In this document: positions 58,088 through 64,000 of the stretch, piece after piece | Position numbering within the stretch: the first letter of the stretch is position 1 | Layout: each line of letters starts with the position of its first letter | Origin: Urechis unicinctus | Taxonomy: Eukaryota; Annelida; Polychaeta; Xenopneusta; Urechidae | Length of the DNA stretch: 64,000 nucleotides | Direction of reading: 5' to 3' | Assembly (NCBI GenBank): GCA_034190875.2 | Contig: CM067343.1 | Location: forward strand, 40,377,215-40,441,214 | Notes under the pieces: model-generated | What the model was told of the DNA's origin: nothing | Database searches by the model: none | Seen by the model: only the letters and a program-made list of their open reading frames with translations | Position numbers and translations under genes: made by a program

Positions 58088-61000
58088 ATTGGCATGCTAT
58101 GGAATGACATCGGCGCTAGCAGAAGTCTGAAGTAACTATCTAGATGTCCGCTGATGCTCCCACACAAATGATTTATTCAACAAAGGTTGATCATAAATAT
58201 AGTATGAGATTAATAACTGCCCACACACCATTTCCAATAATAGCCAATATCATCTTTGAAAAAGCTACTATGCGTATCATAAAGAGAGCTGCCGTTCATA
58301 ACGAGAGCCATCCAAATACCAACATCGATATAAACTGTGATTTCCTTTTGAACTGACTTAAGCAGGCAAATAAATAGCATATATGTATATACAAAATTGA
58401 TCACGTAGCGTGATGTGTTGAGCTGTAAAACCTGTCATTATATGTTATTTAGCTTAGTCGTAAGGGATAAATGTCGTCACGTAATTATGATTAAATTACA
58501 TAGTATGAAATCTAGCATATCCAGGGTATAAGACAAGTATACGCATACGTCTGTGAGGTAGTAATAAACAATGTTGATTGCCCATATCACAATCAAATGA
58601 GCAAACTGGCTTTGATTGTCATTTGTATTATTATTGGCGACATGTTTATAAAACACCATTACTTAATCCTTGTTTGCTTGTATAGTTTTCACATATCAGT
58701 AACAGCTACATATTTCGAATAACATATCACAATATGTTTCTGTGGTGATTGCGTCATAACTTCGAGATGGAGCTTGCGTTACACACTCCGTCAAGCTATT
58801 ACATGAGTTTTATGAGTAGTTATTAAGTACAAATTACTGAAGAGGGACAGGACGCTGGGCGTGTAACAAGGTAGTGAGTGTCGGATTTGCTGCATCAAGT
58901 GATTTGTATTAGTGCATAGCGCCCATTACACAAGGTTTATTCTCACATACTTTCAGAAATAAGAGAATATCTACGTATACTTTAACTTGGAGTTCGTGTT
59001 ATTTGCCACAGCGTTTCATCGAAAAATGTCCTCAGTATATCTCATTACCACAAGCTGTTGCTTTTTAGGAATCGCACATGGAAGGGCGAATCATTTTTAT
59101 TACTAACAACATTTAAAGCAATAAGTCAAGCACCATATGTTTACTCGGTGCATATAAAGGGAACATAATCATTGTACCACACAGAGTAACAATTCTTCTA
59201 TTCAACAAGCATTCAAATTTTCAAATAGATATATCAGACATATTGAGTGCTCTTTTTGCTATGATCCGGTCGCGCTGTTGGAATTATAGACGTTTAAGCT
59301 AATTAGATGGAAGATTACGTATTTGTATCCACAAGCGCATTACGCTCGGTCTTGTACACGTCTTTGTTGAAAGAAGCCTTTAGATCGTTTGGTGTTTAGA
59401 AGAAACATACAGGCAGTGAATCATCCAAGGTCACATCATAGCTTGCTTATTGATAGATTTGTTTGATGTAAGGGTAATTAAGCAATGCAGATGGATATTC
59501 AAACCTGCCGGAATATCAGCTTTCGAGCATAACCATTACTATGTAATTTTGCATTATTCTCTTTGAGCTCATCGCAGTAAACAGACGCCACAGCCATTGG
59601 CAAGCAAAACTTAATGAGACATGTTTAAGTGATGGACGCATAAGTTGCGTGCTGTATCTAAAATATGTAGCACCGCAATAACAACCCCCAAATTTCCCGT
59701 CAAGTCAAGATCGATTGGTTGGCTTTGGCGAAGGGAGCATCTATTAATAGTTAATCTTGATGTACGCAGGAGAAAATGTAGTTGAATAACAGCACTTGCT
59801 TTTGCTGATCCGTCAGGCATAATGTGTTCAGTTATGCGTTGTTGATAATACGTCGCTAGCTCGTAGACTAAATTGACTGTTATGACTACATAAACAGGGA
59901 TAGAACCGGACCATCATCAGTGTTACTGCTCATAGCAATCTCTAATTATAATTGGCCATCCATTTCAAATGACCGCAAATGTACAATAGAATTTGACCTG
60001 CATTTGTATAGCATGAAATATACGGGTGTATATGTGGGGCGGGGAGGGGGTGGTAGACGTATGTTGGTGCGAAGGAGCGTTATGTTTACGAATAATAAAG
60101 TGAAAGATGTTCTGAATGTTAATATTTGCATGTTGGGTGGTTTTTTAACGATGAAGAGGAATATATCATCCCATACCGGGTTAGTGTGATACGGTCGCGG
60201 ATTGATTTGTCTGTAGCTTATTTTTACTGTCCCAGAATTATATTTGCTGTATTCCGCAATAAGCATGCCCTTTAACACGTGGTTTATGACGACAACAACA
60301 CATCTGCCATGTACGATAAAGTATACAGCTTGAAGTTACACAATGCAGTTGATAGCTTTGTTTACACATAACGTATGCGTGAGTGTGATAAATGTATGGG
60401 CCTGAAGCTTGTATTGGAGAGACGCGTATAAGCTATTGTGTCAGCGTAGCGTTTGCTGGAGTGATAACTAGGAACGCTACGGATTGATTTAGGAAATACA
60501 TTTTTTTCTCACCTGATTATAGTATAATCAGCTGACCAAACGTAATCAGCATGCGACTTTGCGATTATATTCATGTGCCATTTGTGAATCAAGAATTGTA
60601 CATTATTCTTATCATGCATATTTCATCATATTTTACACTTTTGACCGACATTCTTTTTGAAAGGCGGTCCGAGCGTATTTTGGGTCTCTTCTACATTGCC
60701 AAACTGATATCAGTGAGATGATTTGGTGAAATGCCAGAACAGTAATCGGATGTAAAGTTAAGCATAAACGCCATCGTGGCCTTTTAACTATTTAGCAGTC
60801 TGATGTGCCACCATAATGTACTGCTTACACGTTCCAAAATAATCTGAAGATAGTCATATACTGGTCTAACATCGATATGGTTCTCCCTGCCAGTAACTGT
60901 AACCGTTCACATCAACGAATTGTATTTTAATATTGCAGAACAATTCAAAACAAGCACGATACAGTAAATGGGCGTATTATGTAATAACACAATGAACACC

Positions 61001-62551
61001 CTAAAGACGTATCTGGATATGATGAATTTGATATACAATATTATTTTAAGATCTAGAAATAGGCCGGCGAATTTGAGGTGTATTGCTTTATAAGATTGAT
61101 GTCAAATGAAATTCGTTTTGTGTTTTATCCATAATTTAAGCTGTGGTTAGGTTTACCTGACCATATTCACACACAAAGGTGCTTTATATATTTCAATGTG
61201 TTCTGTTTCGTTATTTGCTTACGGTTAGCATTAACATATATCGGAAATTGTCAACCTGTATCATCGTATTTTATCCTCCGTCATTTTTACATTGCGGCAT
61301 ATAGTGTGTCAATTACATTTCTAATTTAACGCTGTTCTCAAGAGCAATTTAAATCTGAATTGCTGTAAATAATTACGGTGCGTACATATTTACCCATTTG
61401 ATAGCGTCTACACGATGACGTCTCGTTGCATCGGCTGACCTTAAAGCAGACAATAGTAGACCTCCCTCATCATTATCTACACAGAACATGACAAACAAGT
61501 ACGTTAGGTAACTAGAAACTTACAAAACGTGCCAAACATGCGGAACATCAAGACAAGCACATGCTGATCGAATCATGCTTCTTAAAGTTAATTTATGCAG
61601 AGAGGGAACTTTGTTTTGGAAACTCACAATGGATTAAGATTGACATTCAGGGCGATTAACAGGATAAGGATATAAGAGTATAACAAAAAATAATAAGACC
61701 TACGGTAACGTGAGATTATCCAAGTTGCAGAAAATCACCGAAGTAGGTAGATAACAGGAACTTGAGCATGCAACAGGGAGTCTGTTTCTTAGAGTTATTA
61801 ACATTGCATGATAAAAACACTGAGGGGAATAAAATCGATGTAATCAGCGTTATTATCATCAAACCTGCTTTAGAATAGCGATGACAACCTATCGTAGCGT
61901 TACCCAGGGTAAATAATTTATTTGCGTCATTGTTACTCATTCACTGACAAATTAAAGTAAAGTTTGTAGATTTGGCGGTATGATTGAACCATTGTTAAAG
62001 TGACTCGTCTTTCTGACTTACCTATAATCCATTAACATATCCTGTTCAAACGATGGAAAGGTAGTGGACGCTGTAAAACAAGCAATACTTTCGAGCTGCA
62101 AAAGTATCAAACTCATTATGAATTAACTAATCATATGGCTCAACTGATGTGTACTTCTTCCCAGAAATGCCTTGGACTGCAGACAACTTATAGTGATAAT
62201 TCACACATTCAATAATCGTCATGTCACATAAGTAATATTTTCAGCGACATCATAGCACATTTCAGTTGAGACACAACTGTATGGAAGGTTTATGATCTTT
62301 TTAAATTATGTGCTAGACTTATGGACTAAGCATTATTTGTTATTGTAACGTTTGAAATATCAAAATAACAATGTAGAAATACTGCTCTACAATGTGAAAA
62401 TTAATTTTGCCTTTCAAATGAGTTTGCAGCGTCTGCCTTTCAGCTCCTATTCGGTGCAGAATGTGGTAGTTATGTATCTGATTTGGTGTGACCACCTTTC
62501 ATGTCATTCTCTGTCAAGTACGATGAATCGCAATCTAATGTTTTGCTTTTT

Positions 62552-62884
62552 TCACCAGATGCGTTTATAGAAATATGTCAAGCTATCCCTTAACCATGCT
62601 AATTCCCATAATATGTCAGTCGCGCTGTTAAGCTGCTCTAAGCCGTACATTTGTGGATCCAAACTAAATGCGTGCATAGTATGCAATAGGGCGCAATGAT
62701 TGTTATACGCACTTACCATGATCTTATTCGTCAGACGACTGGTGCATTGCAAAACAAACAATGGAGCCAAATATTGAAGGCGGTTGCCACTGAAATATTG
62801 TATTACTGTTAAATGATCATCAACTTTCATCCTTGCTGCCAGCCTATTTTCCTCTAGTGGCGTCATGCAGTCCATTTCTGTCAT
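62552..62884 (-). CDS. unrecognised 110-codon ORF, copy 2
   Basis: Copy of the frame at 54583-54915 with one substitution. It keeps the internal GTAAGT donor. No function recognised. Confidence 0.3.
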   Translation of the reverse strand: MTEMDCMTPLEENRLAARMKVDDHLTVIQYFSGNRLQYLAPLFVLQCTSRLTNKIMVSAYNNHCALLHTMHAFSLDPQMYGLEQLNSATDILWELAWLRDSLTYFYKRIW

Positions 62885-63952
62885 TTTATTGTGTTACATT
62901 GAATAATCTACGCATCTGCCATTTTGCATATGACCATAATCGAACACTCGGTACGTCAACGCGATTCGGCTGCTGAGAGTTATTGGCATGATATGTTATG
63001 ACATTCACACTAGCTGTGACAAACTTTAATCAGGATAAGAAAGAATGCCATCAATAAAGAACGAGTTCGATATGTCAATATTAATGATATCCTGTAATAG
63101 GCCATGCTATCTTCGGTAAGGCCATGAAACGAATGATAAATCAGCAACGAGGCCGGGCTCTATCATTACTTGCTGTACCCTCGGACTACACAATATGCGA
63201 TGTGACGGATTCGCTCTTGGGGCACCGGCAGTTTTCGTTGCATCTAAGCGGTTATGTAATTTAAGGAACTTGTATGAAGCAAACAACAGTTTGATTTAAT
63301 CGCAAATATACGTTTATCCACCTGAGAACTGCACTTCTTGAATTATAAATTCTATTTGCACCTTTTTGTTATTTAAAACACAACAATGTTCACCTAACAG
63401 CTTGTTAATTTCCCTGCTTTGTCCTTGGGTGTGTGTCTACGTTCACCACTGAAGCACTTGCTTTATTGATGTGTGCCCGCTTTATACCTCTTTGGATCGA
63501 TAAGTATATCAAATACTTAAGATATAAGTCTCCACAACTGATCAAAATACTGGATAATAGAATCGTCGATTTCTAACGATTTAATTGTCCAATTAATCAG
63601 GTGCATATGATGGTACTGCATCATCATGGAACAAGTCACGTGCAGCACCAGGGGGATATATAGTTATTCCCTTGGCACCGCATCCTCAGCCGTGGCGGTA
63701 GCCCATTTACAAATGTTTATGGTCGCATTGTAAAACAAGGTGTCATTGTTTAATGCAGTCTATGCTGTTACAGACACATTACATATTTTGTTCCTACTGC
63801 AGTGCCTAATCTGTCGTATTTCAGACAGGTTTGGTACTGTATAAACCCAGGCACTCTTGGTATAATAAGCCATTTATATGCAATGCTTTAATGCTTTTGT
63901 CAAAGCAGTATTTACATTATCACATCCCTCTAAGAATTAAATTTAATTGGCC

Positions 63953-64000
63953 ATGGAACATCGATGTTCTAGTTGTCTTTGTTCTGTGCTCCTGCTGCTA
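63953..64000 (+). CDS. small signal-peptide-type ORF, copy 2 (5' end only)
   Basis: The first 16 codons, through the hydrophobic LCSVLLLL core, match the ORF at 55982 without a difference. The window ends here. A TATAAA at 63840-63845 is also retained. Confidence 0.35.
   Translation, partial: MEHRCSSCLCSVLLLL

Larger units (their letters stand above)
58088..64000 (+). repeat. 11-kb tandem duplication, copy 2, cut by window end
   Basis: Colinear with copy 1 from 47044, but lacking the 3053-bp block (join at 62320/62321). It is truncated at the window edge inside the small secreted-type ORF. Notable changes against copy 1 are short deletions near 59070 and 61917, and scattered substitutions. 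Confidence 0.9.

Overview
The window is animal nuclear DNA. It has spliced genes with GT-AG introns of roughly 70 bp to 3.6 kb, about 38-40% G+C, long (TA)n/(CA)n/(GA)n microsatellites, decayed retroelements and terminal-inverted-repeat elements. Four genes have clear vertebrate counterparts, but divergence and repeat style suggest a marine invertebrate (a mollusc or other lophotrochozoan would fit). The species cannot be fixed from the sequence alone.

The left half (1-35 kb) is gene-bearing. MRPS33 (+, 2 exons, 1351-2529), a mitochondrial ribosomal protein, converges tail-to-tail on LRGUK (-, 16 exons, 2963-10105), a leucine-rich-repeat plus guanylate-kinase-like protein. About 1.25 kb from the LRGUK start, and head-to-head with it, lies an intact intronless ALAD (+, 11355-12347), the second enzyme of haem synthesis. 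After a 5-kb intergenic stretch holding a 1.3-kb transposon-like element comes a 15-exon minus-strand gene (17604-35045) encoding a 1096-residue protein with a FAM194-type domain, most like human C3orf20. I rebuilt all of its exons; every junction is GT-AG and phase-consistent. LRGUK is known for sperm-tail formation and C3orf20 is poorly known, so a shared flagellar role is only a possibility. There is no operon logic here.

The right half (35-64 kb) has no gene I recognise. It holds two diverged copies of a cysteine-rich, probably secreted protein exon (about 37.7 and 42.2 kb), several protein-like orphan ORFs or exons, and a recent head-to-tail duplication of about 11 kb (47044-58087 and 58088 to beyond the end). 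The two copies differ by about 1-2% by eye. A 3053-bp block is missing from the second copy at a CTT microhomology, and a 15-bp minisatellite sits at the junction. Each copy carries the start of a small ORF with a signal-peptide-like N-terminus and an upstream TATAAA. An unmerged-haplotype assembly artefact must be excluded for this duplication.

Mobile DNA includes a family of elements with G-rich inverted ends and internal TTGTACGACGGG or ATGGGTCGG tandem arrays (three copies), palindromic foldback repeats, a decayed LINE reverse-transcriptase tail, a tRNA-derived SINE-like piece and one further dispersed repeat pair.
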